Of a stretch of 49,298 nucleotides of DNA, positions 24,736 through 33,972 are shown piece by piece. Under the pieces are notes generated by a model. That model was given only the letters and a program-made list of their open reading frames with translations. It did not search any database and was not told where the DNA came from. Numbering within the stretch: position 1 is the first letter of the stretch; each line of letters opens with the position of its first letter. Location of the stretch: positions 1 to 49,298 of the forward strand of contig JARIEX010000007.1 in NCBI GenBank assembly GCA_031127095.1, written 5' to 3'. Origin of the DNA: Gemmatimonadota bacterium. Its GTDB lineage: Bacteria; Gemmatimonadota; Gemmatimonadetes; Gemmatimonadales; Gemmatimonadaceae. Both the position numbers and the translations under genes were made by a program.

Positions 24736-25997
24736 GCACGTCCACCGGCCCATGCCAGCGTACAGAGACGCTCGCCGAACCAATACGGCAACGCCCGGAA
24801 GTCGTCGACGGCGTGCACCGCGAGGTCCGCACGGAATCCCTCCGCGAGCTGTCCGGTCGTCCCGGCGAGCCCCAACGCGGCCGCTCCATTCACGGTGCCG
24901 GCAATCCACGCCTCCGAGGCCGACATCCGGAGCTCGCTCACGGCGAGGGTGAGCACGAGTGGGAAGGATTGAAGGGGTGACGTCCCCGGGTTGAAATCGG
25001 TGGCCACCGCGACGGCTGCACCGGCATCGATCAGAGCTCGGGCGGGGGCCTGACGCCCCGTCCCCAGGAACAGCATCGTCGCGGGCAGCAGCGTCGCGAC
25101 GGTACGGGAGCGGGCCAACGCCTGAACGCCAGCGGGTGAGATCGCCGCCAGATGATCGGCGCTCACGGCGTCGATGGACGCCGCCAACGCTGCCGCACCG
25201 CCGTCATGTAGTTCATCAGCATGCAGCTTGCTGCGAAGCCCCAGCGCAGCCGCGGCCGCCAGCAGATGCCGTGTCTCCGCCACATCGAACACACCGGGCT
25301 CACAGAAGACGTCCGCAAAGGCGGCCAGCCCCTCCGCGGCAACGGCCGGGTACAACTCGCCCGTCAGGCAGTCGATCCACGTGCGGCGCCCGTCCGGCGC
25401 GTCCCGATATTCCATCGGCACCTCGTGCGCCCCCATGCACGTCGCCACGACATGCAGCCCACCGATTGCCGCGAGGCGCGCGATCACCCGGAGGGAACGC
25501 AGTTCGTCGTGTACCGTCAGGCCGTATCCGGACTTGATCTCGACGGTGGTCACGCCGCCGGCCGCGAGGGTGCGCAGCCGCGGCACGGCCAGCGCGAAGA
25601 GGTCGTCATCGGTGCGCGCACGCAGGTCTCGCACCGAGGCATGGATTCCGCCGCCCCGACGGGCGATTTCGAGGTACGGCACCCCCGTCGCACGCAGCTC
25701 GTGCTCCTCGTACCGGGCGCGACCGAACACCGCGTGGGTGTGCGAATCCACGAAGCCGGGGGCGAGCAAGCCGCCCTCACAGTCGATCTCGCGAGCCCCG
25801 GGGAAACGCCGGCGCAACGCGTCGTCGGCATCCACGCCGACAATGCGATCGCCCTGCACGGCCACGCCGCAGCCACGCCGCACGTCCGCGTCCTGCATCT
25901 CGGTACCGCGTCGCGCCCGCGCGGGCCCGGCACAGGTGACCGTCTGCGCGGCGTTCACGAAGATCGTCACGATGCCGTCGTTCCCGAGCGCCGTCAT
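24717..25997 (-). CDS. hutI: imidazolonepropionase
   Basis: Third step of histidine degradation: hydrolysis of 4-imidazolone-5-propionate to N-formimino-L-glutamate. The 426-residue product belongs to the amidohydrolase superfamily. The metal motif DSHTHAVF is near residues 83-90, EIKSGYGL near 155-162, KLHADEL near 255, and the conserved ATDFNPGTSP near 330. The ATG forms an ATGA overlap with the upstream radical SAM gene, so the two are translated together. It is the last gene of the hut operon; a promoter for the next gene begins in its 3' end. hutG or hutF for the next step is not in the window. Confidence 0.97.
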   Translation of the reverse strand: MTALGNDGIVTIFVNAAQTVTCAGPARARRGTEMQDADVRRGCGVAVQGDRIVGVDADDALRRRFPGAREIDCEGGLLAPGFVDSHTHAVFGRARYEEHELRATGVPYLEIARRGGGIHASVRDLRARTDDDLFALAVPRLRTLAAGGVTTVEIKSGYGLTVHDELRSLRVIARLAAIGGLHVVATCMGAHEVPMEYRDAPDGRRTWIDCLTGELYPAVAAEGLAAFADVFCEPGVFDVAETRHLLAAAAALGLRSKLHADELHDGGAAALAASIDAVSADHLAAISPAGVQALARSRTVATLLPATMLFLGTGRQAPARALIDAGAAVAVATDFNPGTSPLQSFPLVLTLAVSELRMSASEAWIAGTVNGAAALGLAGTTGQLAEGFRADLAVHAVDDFRALPYWFGERLCTLAWAGGRACHPSW

Positions 25998-26968
25998 GCC
26001 ATCACATCCCGTACCCGCGACATGAGCCGCAGGGGAGCCTGCGCCTCACCGCGGCACGCGTAGTAGCAGGCGTTGCAGTCAATCGGCGCATACCCGGCGT
26101 AGTCCTGCCAGCGGCCGTCCGGCTTGAAGTCCGGGCACCGCCGCACCATACCCTGCGGATCGATGTGGATCGTCGTCGATCCGCTCCGGCACGGCTCCGT
26201 CATCTCGCCGCGCACATAGCGCGGAATCTGCTCGAGGTAGTAGTCGGAGTTGGTGATGATGCCGCGCTTGCGCTGCTTGTACGCCAGCAGTTCCTGCACG
26301 ACGGCCTCCAGCTGACGCTGCTGCGCGGCGCCCAGCAGGTGCTCCCCGTTGCCGTTCTTGAAGTCGGTGTACAAGGAAAAGTTCACGCCGCCTCCGAGTG
26401 CCGCCGCGCGCTCGACGATCGGCATGAGCTGGTCGAGATTGTCGTTCTTGATGACGGTGTTGAAGCGCACGCTGCCGATGCCGGCGCCGCGCATACGCGG
26501 CACGAGATCGAGAATTTTCTGCGACAACCCGGGAATCCCGCGCGCGACGTCGTGCCGTTCATCGAGGTAGTCCAGCGAAATATTGAACTGATCCACCCCG
26601 GCATTCCACAGCGACGTGGCACGCTCGAGCGACAACAGGGCACCGTGCGTAATCAGCTGCACGTAGGTGTACCGGACCGCCTTGCGGACGGACGCGACGA
26701 TCTCCTCGAGATCACGGCGCAGGGTGGGCTCGCCGCCGGTGAACGTGACGAGCATGGGCGAGAAGCGCCGAGCGATCTCAGCGAAATCGTTCAGCTCACC
26801 CAGCCGGGCGTCCGCCGGCGTCTTCCAGTAATCGCAGAAGCCGCAGCGCGCATTGCAGCGCATCGTGACTTCGAAATTGAGCAGCACCGGGCGATCGCGC
26901 ATCCTCAGCCATGCGTATTTGCCCAGAAAGATCGGCACGTGCCACGGGCGATAGCGGCTGGACAGCAT
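25994..26968 (-). CDS. radical SAM enzyme with SPASM/twitch-like C-terminus, in hut operon
   Basis: A 324-residue radical SAM protein of unknown function. The S-adenosylmethionine-binding 4Fe-4S motif CNARCGFC uses C38, C42 and C45, and the GGEPT motif is at 78-82. The C-terminal part shows CX12GX4C (C260, G273, C278) followed by C298, C301 and C305 in DCNACYYAC, which matches a shortened SPASM or twitch domain that would bind an auxiliary Fe-S cluster. Such enzymes modify peptides, proteins or small molecules (the PqqE/MoaA/anaerobic sulfatase-maturase group). The gene is inserted between hutU and hutI with one-base (TAATG) and four-base (ATGA) overlaps, which suggests a job tied to histidine catabolism. 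No precursor-peptide gene is seen beside it. Confidence 0.88.
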   Translation of the reverse strand: MLSSRYRPWHVPIFLGKYAWLRMRDRPVLLNFEVTMRCNARCGFCDYWKTPADARLGELNDFAEIARRFSPMLVTFTGGEPTLRRDLEEIVASVRKAVRYTYVQLITHGALLSLERATSLWNAGVDQFNISLDYLDERHDVARGIPGLSQKILDLVPRMRGAGIGSVRFNTVIKNDNLDQLMPIVERAAALGGGVNFSLYTDFKNGNGEHLLGAAQQRQLEAVVQELLAYKQRKRGIITNSDYYLEQIPRYVRGEMTEPCRSGSTTIHIDPQGMVRRCPDFKPDGRWQDYAGYAPIDCNACYYACRGEAQAPLRLMSRVRDVMA

Positions 26969-28665
26969 TAGCCGCCCAACATGGGCAGCTGGATGCCTTC
27001 ACGCGCCGCGGTGGCCAGGGCGATGTCGTACCCCGCATCCGCGTGACGCGCCACCCCGATCCCGGGATCATTGGTCAGCACACGCGTCAGCCGCCGGTGC
27101 ATGCGCGCACTGCCATCCGCCACGATCACCTGTCCGGCGTGCAGCGAGTTGCCGATGCCGACACCACCGCCGTGATGGAACGACACCCAGGACGCACCAC
27201 TGGCCACATTCAGGAGGGCATTGAGAATCGCCCAGTCAGCGATTGCATCCGATCCGTCGCGCATCGCTTCCGTCTCGCGGAAGGGCGAGGCGACGCTGCC
27301 GGTATCCAGATGGTCGCGCCCGATGACGATTGGCGCTGAGACCTCGCCGCGTGCCACCAGATCGTTCAGCGCCAACGCGAACCGTGCCCGATCCCCCTGC
27401 CCCAGCCAGCAAATCCGCGCCGGCAACCCCTGAAAGGCAATGCGCTCGCGCGCGAGGGTGATCCACCGGCGCAGCTGCTGGTCGTCCGGAAACATCTCGA
27501 GCACGAGGTCGTCGGTGCGTGCGATGTCCGCCGGATCACCCGACAGCGCCACCCACCGGAACGGGCCTTTCCCCTCGCAGAAGAGTGGACGGATGTACTC
27601 CGGCACGAACCCGGGGATGCGGAACGCATCATCGATACCCGCGTCGAAGGCAACCGTGCGGATGTTATTCCCGTAGTCGAACGTGACGGCACCGCGATCC
27701 TGCAACGTGCGCATGGCACGGACATGCTCGACGACGGACTGCGTGGCCCGCGCGATATACGCCGTAGGATCCTCGGCCCGCAGGAGATCGGCCTCCTGCA
27801 GCGACATGCCGGCCGGGACGTATCCCACGAGCATGTCGTGCGCACTGGTCTGATCGGTGACCACATCCGGCTGCACGCCGCGGCGCACCAGCTCCGGCAA
27901 CACCAGCGCGGCATTGCCCACCAGCCCCACCGACAGCCCCACCCGTGCGGCTTGCGCCTCGGCGAGCCACACGAGTGCCTCATCGAGGAAGGTCGTCATC
28001 CGATCGCAGTACCGCGTCTCGATCCGCTTCGCGATGCGCGCGGCATCGACGTCGATACCCAAGACGGCCGCGCCGTGCATGGTCGCGGCGAGTGGCTGCG
28101 CGCCGCCCATACCGCCCAATCCGGCCGTGACGACGAGCCGACCTTCGAGCGTGCCGCCGAAGTGACGCGTGGCCACCGCACCGAATGTCTCGTAGGTCCC
28201 CTGCACAATGCCTTGTGAGCCGATGTAGATCCACGAGCCAGCCGTCATCTGCCCGTACATCGTCAGTCCGGCCCGCTCGAGACGACGGAACTCATCCCAG
28301 TTCGCCCACCGACCGACCAAGTTACCGTTGGCGATCAGCACGCGGGGGGCATCCTCATGGGTGCGAAACACGGCCACCGGTTTCCCACTCTGCACCAGCA
28401 GCGTCTCGTCGTCGGCCAGCGTGCGGAGCGCCCGGACGATCGCGTCGAACGCGTCCCACGACCGCGCGGCGCGCCCGGTGCCGCCGTACACGACGAGATC
28501 ATCCGGACGCTCAGCGACATCGGGGTCCAGGTTGTTCATCAGCATACGAAGCGCCGCTTCCTGCTCCCAGCCCCGGCACTGCATGACCGCGCCCCGTGGG
28601 GCACGCACCGGCCGAGGACCGCGGAGCGTGTGCCCTTCCGGTTCTGATTGCATGGCGTTTCTCAT
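26968..28665 (-). CDS. hutU: urocanate hydratase
   Basis: Second step of histidine degradation: addition of water to urocanate using a tightly bound NAD as electrophile, giving 4-imidazolone-5-propionate. The chosen start at 28665 forms an ATGA overlap with hutH and gives 565 residues, the normal length; an in-frame ATG at 28653 is also possible. The family features are [20 protein letters not shown] near the N-terminus, the NAD-binding [16 protein letters not shown] near residue 185, and the late DYGNNIRT and [10 protein letters not shown] segments. The open frame extends to 29001, but this overlaps hutH in another frame and has no family resemblance, so it is rejected. Confidence 0.97.
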   Translation of the reverse strand: MRNAMQSEPEGHTLRGPRPVRAPRGAVMQCRGWEQEAALRMLMNNLDPDVAERPDDLVVYGGTGRAARSWDAFDAIVRALRTLADDETLLVQSGKPVAVFRTHEDAPRVLIANGNLVGRWANWDEFRRLERAGLTMYGQMTAGSWIYIGSQGIVQGTYETFGAVATRHFGGTLEGRLVVTAGLGGMGGAQPLAATMHGAAVLGIDVDAARIAKRIETRYCDRMTTFLDEALVWLAEAQAARVGLSVGLVGNAALVLPELVRRGVQPDVVTDQTSAHDMLVGYVPAGMSLQEADLLRAEDPTAYIARATQSVVEHVRAMRTLQDRGAVTFDYGNNIRTVAFDAGIDDAFRIPGFVPEYIRPLFCEGKGPFRWVALSGDPADIARTDDLVLEMFPDDQQLRRWITLARERIAFQGLPARICWLGQGDRARFALALNDLVARGEVSAPIVIGRDHLDTGSVASPFRETEAMRDGSDAIADWAILNALLNVASGASWVSFHHGGGVGIGNSLHAGQVIVADGSARMHRRLTRVLTNDPGIGVARHADAGYDIALATAAREGIQLPMLGG

Positions 28666-30179
28666 AGGGAAAACTCCTCCGTGATCACATCGAGTGCACC
28701 GGCCGCCAGGGCGTCCGCGAGTCGGGTGATATCCGGCGCAGGCGGGCGATCGCCCTCCGACCGCGCGACATATTGACGGATGATGGCGTGCGCCTGCTCG
28801 ACCGACGTACTGCTGCGCAGCGGCCGTCGGTACTCCAGCGCCTCGGCCGCAGCGATCAATTCGATGGCCAGCACGTGACGAAGGTTGCGCACCGTCCGTC
28901 GCAGCTTGGTGGCCGCCCCCATCGCCATCGGAACCACATCTTCCTTGTTCCCATCCGTGGGGATCGAGTCCACGCTGGCGGGGTGTGCGAGTGACTTGCA
29001 TTCGCTGGCCAGCGCGGCGGCCGTCACCTGCGACATCATATGGCCGGATTCGAGCCCCGGTGAACCGGCGAGGAATGGCGGCAGTCCCTGATTAAAATCC
29101 GGATGCACCAGCCGGTCGGTCCGACGCTCGCTGATCACGGCCAGATTCGCGCAGATGATGGCCAACAGATCACTCGCCATGGCCACCGCCTGTCCGTGAA
29201 AATTACCGCCGCTCAGCAACTCGCCGGTCTCCATCACCAGCGGATTATCCGTGGCGGCATTCAGTTCGCGCGAAATGATGCCTCGCGCGAAGCGCAACGC
29301 ATCGAGCGCCGGCCCATGCACCTGTGGCACGCAGCGCAACGCGTACGCGTCCTGCACACGAGGGTCGCCGTGACGGTGCGACTCGCGGATCTCGCTGCCG
29401 GAGAGCAACTGCCGCAGGATCGCCGCCGACTCGCTCTGCCCGGTCTGCCCCCGGGCCTCCTGAATACGCGCGTCAAAGGCATCCGGGGTGCCAAGCAACG
29501 CCTCGAGGCTCATGGCCGTGGCCACGTGCGCCGCGCGCCAGAGACGGGTCAGTTCCGCGCAGGCCAGTGTCGCCACCGCCGTGTGCGCTTGGGTGCCGTT
29601 TATGAGCGCCAAGCCTTCCTTCGCTTCGAGCGTGACGGCGCCCAGACCGGCCGCATGCAGCAGCTCGAGCGACGGTGCCTCCCGCCCCTGAAACCGGGCG
29701 GTCCCCTCGCCGATGAGCGTCAGCGCGAGATGCGCCAATGGCGCCAGATCACCGCTCGCGCCGACACTGCCCTGCTCCGGGACCACCGGCCACACACCCG
29801 CGTTCAGCATCGCGATCAGCGCATCGACCACCAGCGGACGGGCACCGGCATACGCCGTGGCCAGCACATTGGCGCGCAACAGCATCATGGCGCGCACTTC
29901 CCGTTCGGGCAGCGGGTCGCCGACACCGGCGGCGTGGCTGCGCACCAGATTCCGCTGCAGCGCCGCGAGCTGGTGCGGCGCGATGGTGACTTCCGACAGC
30001 TTGCCGAAGCCGGTGTTCACCCCGTACACCGGCGCTTCCAGCGCGACCGCCCGATCGACTACATCGCGGGTCACCTGCATCCGGGCCCGCGCCTCGGGGG
30101 CCAAGCCCACCACGCGATGCCCCTCCGCCACGGCGAGCACATCGTCGATCTGCAGCGAACGCCCATCCAGCGGCAACAT
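28662..30179 (-). CDS. hutH: histidine ammonia-lyase
   Basis: First step of histidine degradation: non-oxidative deamination to trans-urocanate. The 505-residue protein has the self-cyclising Ala141-Ser142-Gly143 in [14 protein letters not shown] that forms the MIO electrophile, [10 protein letters not shown] near residue 53, and the late [19 protein letters not shown]. The start at 30179 is set by AGGAGGAGGAA just upstream, the best ribosome-binding site in the window; an ATG at 30221 in the same frame is therefore rejected. It lies only 31 nt after lptD, with no room for a clear promoter, so it is probably read from the envelope operon as well as, or instead of, any local signal. Confidence 0.97.
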   Translation of the reverse strand: MLPLDGRSLQIDDVLAVAEGHRVVGLAPEARARMQVTRDVVDRAVALEAPVYGVNTGFGKLSEVTIAPHQLAALQRNLVRSHAAGVGDPLPEREVRAMMLLRANVLATAYAGARPLVVDALIAMLNAGVWPVVPEQGSVGASGDLAPLAHLALTLIGEGTARFQGREAPSLELLHAAGLGAVTLEAKEGLALINGTQAHTAVATLACAELTRLWRAAHVATAMSLEALLGTPDAFDARIQEARGQTGQSESAAILRQLLSGSEIRESHRHGDPRVQDAYALRCVPQVHGPALDALRFARGIISRELNAATDNPLVMETGELLSGGNFHGQAVAMASDLLAIICANLAVISERRTDRLVHPDFNQGLPPFLAGSPGLESGHMMSQVTAAALASECKSLAHPASVDSIPTDGNKEDVVPMAMGAATKLRRTVRNLRHVLAIELIAAAEALEYRRPLRSSTSVEQAHAIIRQYVARSEGDRPPAPDITRLADALAAGALDVITEEFSL

Positions 30180-30181
30180 CG

Positions 30182-30192
30182 TTCCTCCTCCT
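30182..30192 (-). promoter_or_regulatory. strong ribosome-binding site of hutH
   Basis: AGGAGGAGGAA ends 2 nt before the hutH ATG region, with the AGGAGG core at usual spacing. It decides the start at 30179 and suggests strong independent initiation within a polycistronic message. Confidence 0.75.
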
Positions 30193-30210
30193 GGCGGGCG
30201 CACCCGCGGA

Positions 30211-33186
30211 TCAGAATCCACTGGAAGACCGGTAGGTCTGCCGATCGTAGTTGAACTTGAGCTCGGGTTGCGCTTTCAGGGCAATGAAAAAGTTGAACGC
30301 GAAACTGCCACTCGGCGTCTGCGAAAACGAGAACACCGCGTTCCAGTCATGCAGTTCGCGTTGCAGACCAAGCTGCTGGCTCGCAAAACTTGCCCGCTCG
30401 ACGTCGTACTGCGTGCTCCACTGCGCCGACCAGTTCCGCGTGATGTCGAACGACATCGTGGCGGTGACGTTCTGCGTGGCCGGCTGAATGAATACGGGCG
30501 CTCCGATCGCGCTCTGCCCGGAGGTCAGTCCCGTCGCCTGTGCATTCTGTGCATTCTGCACGCATTGATCGTATACGAACACGCCGAGTGCCCGCTGTGG
30601 TTCGCACAGGGAGGCCGGATCGTTCACGATCTGCGTACCGCCGCGCGGCCGGCGCTGGCGCGCGGCATTGTACTGTAGATTGAGATTCCAGCCACCACCT
30701 GACGGCAGCGACATCTGCATGCCGCGCATGTTGCCACCGCCGGCGGCGTTCATCTGGCGGCTCTGCTGGTTCACATTCTGGTCGGCCACGTTGCGCGGCG
30801 CATTGGTGCTGTCAATCGCCTCGAGCGCGGTGGACATGCCGAGCAAGCGACCGAACAGTGCCACCAGCCCTGACTGCCCATTCAGCGAGAAAGTGACGCC
30901 GAAATCGGTGCGGTACGGGCTGAACGTAGCCGTGTCGGACGCGGGATCGCCCTGAAAGAGATCGTAGGACGTCCGGAAATCGAGACCGGGTAGCAGGTCC
31001 GTGCGACCAGACACCGTGAACATCTTGTCGGTGAACCCGTTTCCGGTCGAATCAGCCCGGATGAAGTCATACGACAGCGACGAGAAGTTCATGGAGAGCA
31101 GCTTGATCTTCTTCCCCGACTCCGGTGTCGAATCCGCGTCGGACTTCAGCTTCGCTTCCAAATTGGTGGCCAGACTCAGCGACACGCGGTTCTGCGCCAG
31201 GGACGACAGATACCCCACGCGCGTGCGTCCCAGCGCCTGCAGATACTCGTCGCTCACATTGGCGTTTGGCGAATAGCTGTAGCTCACGCCGGGCGAGATG
31301 GCATGGCGGAATTTCGCGACCGAGCCAATGCCGGGCAGCATGGCGTACAGCGTCGGCGAGGCTGAAAGCGCATAGCTCAGCCGTTTGGATTGCTGGACCC
31401 ACTTGCCGCCACTGCGCTCCGTGCGCACGAACAACCCCGATGCATTGTCGACGTTGTTCACCGAGATCGACGGCGACACGTTCCAGCTGCCCTGAAAGAA
31501 CCGCGGCAGACCGAACGACGTGTTCCAGTCGATGTTCGACTCGAACGTCTTGGCGTAGATACGTGTGGACCGCACAGACGTATCACGCACACCGATCAGT
31601 TCACGTTGTTCCGGAAAATCACGGAAGTTGTCAGTCATCGTGAACGTGTTGTTCCACTGCCAATCACCGATCTTGATCGGTGTCTCGAAGCCGATCTGCA
31701 TATTGCGGCGGCTCGCACTGAACCGCGAGCTGTCGATGCCGCCGCCCGCCCGGCTGTTGTAAACGAATGGGAATTGGAGCCCTTGATCGATCTTGCTTTG
31801 TCCCGTGACGCTCAACCGGAGCGACGGCGTCCAGGAGAACGGGCCACCAGCCAGCGTACCCGCCGTGACGTTCAGCGACGGGAAATCCATGTCGACCTGC
31901 GTCCGCCCGGGATACTGCACGCGGCTGCCTCCAACGCTGATCTGGGCGGGCCCGATCTTCGTCTGGTAGTTCAACTGCGACCGGATCGTAGCGTTCGCGG
32001 CGACCGGATTGATGGTGGTCTGTCGCTGGATCTGGGTATTCTGAACCCAGTTGAGCCGCGCGGTGAGCCGCGTCTGCCTCGAGAAATCCTGACTGTGATT
32101 CCAGGTGATCGACGTGTTCGTCGTGCCGTTGCGCTGCGCGAGATACGACACGGCCGTCTCGCCGCTGATGAACCGGTCCAGCCACTTGTACCGCAGTTCG
32201 ACGTTACTGCGCACAAATCCAGGATCCGATGCGGTGCTCCTGGCGCCGGAACGCCAGTCGAACGACGCTTCCGCGTTCATGTAATCGCTGATCGCCAGAA
32301 AGTACCCGATGTTCGAAATACTCCGGCGGTACGACGGGCTGTTCCGGAACAGTTCAGCGATACCGAAGTTGGGCGTGAGCATGCCGCTCCGACGACCACT
32401 ACGCACGTCCTGAAAGAAGAACGGGATCCAAAACACCGGCACCTCGCCGATGTACAGCACACCCGGGCGCGCCACCATCACGTTCTCCGAGACGAACTTC
32501 ATGTCGCGCGAGGTGAAGTGGAAATGCGGCTCGGCGTGGTCGCAGTAGCTGAACGACCCGTTTTTCGCGAACACGATGTGCCGACCGCTCACGACGGAGT
32601 CGGAGAGGATCGTCGCACGCTCGGCGCTCAGGAACAGCCGCTGGCCGGACGTGACAGACGTCGAAAAGGCGCCCATCTCTCCCTCCCGCGCCTGGAGGTC
32701 ATACTCGATCTTGCCACGCGCAATGAGATCATCGGCGTCCTGCTGCTGGGGATCACGCAGCAACACCGTATCGCCGAGGGCCAAGACGCGCTTGGTGGAA
32801 TCGTTGTAGATGATCGTGTCCCCGATGATCATCGTTTCGTCGCGCTGCACCGCCGACGGCTTTCCCTTGAGAATCAAGGCGCGTGACCCGGCATTGAAGA
32901 ACACCGTGTCCGCTTGATACTGCACCTTGCGGTATCCTTCCCGATCCAGCAGCGCCCGCATGAGGGAATCGGGTGGCGTCCAGCTGAACACGCTGCGCTC
33001 CTTGCTCAACGCCGCAATGCTGTCTTTGCCTTGGCGAGGTGCGCCCTTCCCCTGCGGTGCAGGGCGCGGCGGCTGCGGCCGCTGGGCCGCCAGGGACCAC
33101 GGCAGCACCGCAGCCACGACGCAGAGCCCCGCGATGAGCCGCGTTGCCGCACGCCAGAGGCCGACCCCCACCACGCGTGGACTCAC
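30211..33186 (-). CDS. lptD: LPS-assembly outer-membrane protein LptD
   Basis: Outer-membrane barrel that inserts lipopolysaccharide into the outer leaflet. The 991-residue product has a signal peptide (hydrophobic about 14-30, ending SLAAQ), an OstA/LptA-like N-terminal jelly roll (DTIIYNDSTKRVLALGDTVL and neighbours), and a large barrel; IGEVPVFWIPFFFQD and SGRRSGMLTPNFG (about 245-270) are hallmark sequences. It starts with GTG overlapping the tatC stop (GTGA). The mature part has three cysteines, including one in SYCDHAEPHFHF, so the two-disulfide pattern of Escherichia coli LptD is not preserved. No lptE is adjacent. This gene implies an LPS-bearing outer membrane. Confidence 0.93.
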   Translation of the reverse strand: MSPRVVGVGLWRAATRLIAGLCVVAAVLPWSLAAQRPQPPRPAPQGKGAPRQGKDSIAALSKERSVFSWTPPDSLMRALLDREGYRKVQYQADTVFFNAGSRALILKGKPSAVQRDETMIIGDTIIYNDSTKRVLALGDTVLLRDPQQQDADDLIARGKIEYDLQAREGEMGAFSTSVTSGQRLFLSAERATILSDSVVSGRHIVFAKNGSFSYCDHAEPHFHFTSRDMKFVSENVMVARPGVLYIGEVPVFWIPFFFQDVRSGRRSGMLTPNFGIAELFRNSPSYRRSISNIGYFLAISDYMNAEASFDWRSGARSTASDPGFVRSNVELRYKWLDRFISGETAVSYLAQRNGTTNTSITWNHSQDFSRQTRLTARLNWVQNTQIQRQTTINPVAANATIRSQLNYQTKIGPAQISVGGSRVQYPGRTQVDMDFPSLNVTAGTLAGGPFSWTPSLRLSVTGQSKIDQGLQFPFVYNSRAGGGIDSSRFSASRRNMQIGFETPIKIGDWQWNNTFTMTDNFRDFPEQRELIGVRDTSVRSTRIYAKTFESNIDWNTSFGLPRFFQGSWNVSPSISVNNVDNASGLFVRTERSGGKWVQQSKRLSYALSASPTLYAMLPGIGSVAKFRHAISPGVSYSYSPNANVSDEYLQALGRTRVGYLSSLAQNRVSLSLATNLEAKLKSDADSTPESGKKIKLLSMNFSSLSYDFIRADSTGNGFTDKMFTVSGRTDLLPGLDFRTSYDLFQGDPASDTATFSPYRTDFGVTFSLNGQSGLVALFGRLLGMSTALEAIDSTNAPRNVADQNVNQQSRQMNAAGGGNMRGMQMSLPSGGGWNLNLQYNAARQRRPRGGTQIVNDPASLCEPQRALGVFVYDQCVQNAQNAQATGLTSGQSAIGAPVFIQPATQNVTATMSFDITRNWSAQWSTQYDVERASFASQQLGLQRELHDWNAVFSFSQTPSGSFAFNFFIALKAQPELKFNYDRQTYRSSSGF

Positions 33187-33947
33187 TCGTCCTCGGACGC
33201 GATCCGCCGTTCGCGTCGGCGACTGATGACCTTCGACACGGTGATCGAGACCTCGTACAGGAAGTACAACGGGATCGTCAACGCAATCAGCGAGGTCGGA
33301 TCACTGCCCGGGGTGATCAGCGCCGCTGCGATGATGCAGCCGAGGAACGCGTGGCGCCGGAACTTGGACAGGTACTGCGGCTGCACGATGCCCATGGCCG
33401 ACAACAGTGCGATCACGATCGGCAGCTCGAAGATGGCGCCGAAGGCCAGACACATCGAGATCACGAAGCTCACGTATTGATCGACCGTCTGCATGATCTC
33501 AACGGAACCGCTTTGGAAGCTCATGAAGAAGCCGAGCGTGACGGGCAGGACGTACATGAAGGCGAGCGCCATACCGGCGAGAAACAGCACGGCCGCACCG
33601 ATCAATGCTGGGATGACCGCCTTCTTCTCATGCCCGTACAACGCCGGCGACAGGAATCCCCAGACCTGCCACACCAGCACCGGTGATGCGGCGATCAAGC
33701 CCAGCGTAATGGATGCGTCCATCACGATGTCGAACAGGTCGCTGACATGCGTGACCATGAGCGGCTGCTTCAGATACGGCTGAATCGGCTGCGACAGGAA
33801 CGCGATGATATCGACCTGTTTGGTATACAGCAGCGCGAACGACACCCCCACACCAAGGGCGATGGCGAGGGCACACCGGAACAAGCGCCAGCGCAGCTCC
33901 TCGAGGTGATCGAGGAACGGCATTTCAACGTGGTTACTGCTGGACAT
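33183..33947 (-). CDS. tatC: Sec-independent translocase subunit TatC
   Basis: Core receptor of the twin-arginine pathway in the inner membrane. The 254-residue product has six hydrophobic segments and the conserved N-terminal MPFLDHLEELRWRLF, which contributes to signal-peptide recognition. Also conserved are FLSPALYGHEKKAVIPAL and the glutamate-bearing ELPIVIALLSAMGIVQPQYL. A basic tail (SRRRERRIASED) follows the last helix. It begins 26 nt after cpoB and overlaps lptD by GTGA. Its place between Tol-Pal and lptD makes sense for envelope biogenesis, and tatA is encoded separately at 20533-20790. Confidence 0.96.
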   Translation of the reverse strand: MSSSNHVEMPFLDHLEELRWRLFRCALAIALGVGVSFALLYTKQVDIIAFLSQPIQPYLKQPLMVTHVSDLFDIVMDASITLGLIAASPVLVWQVWGFLSPALYGHEKKAVIPALIGAAVLFLAGMALAFMYVLPVTLGFFMSFQSGSVEIMQTVDQYVSFVISMCLAFGAIFELPIVIALLSAMGIVQPQYLSKFRRHAFLGCIIAAALITPGSDPTSLIALTIPLYFLYEVSITVSKVISRRRERRIASEDE

Positions 33948-33972
33948 CAGCGGGGTCGTCCTGAACGCGCGG

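Noticed and set aside
28666-29001. N-terminal extension of hutU
   Set aside because: It overlaps hutH in another frame, has a Gly/Arg-rich composition and is not in the family; the ATGA start at 28665 gives the normal length.
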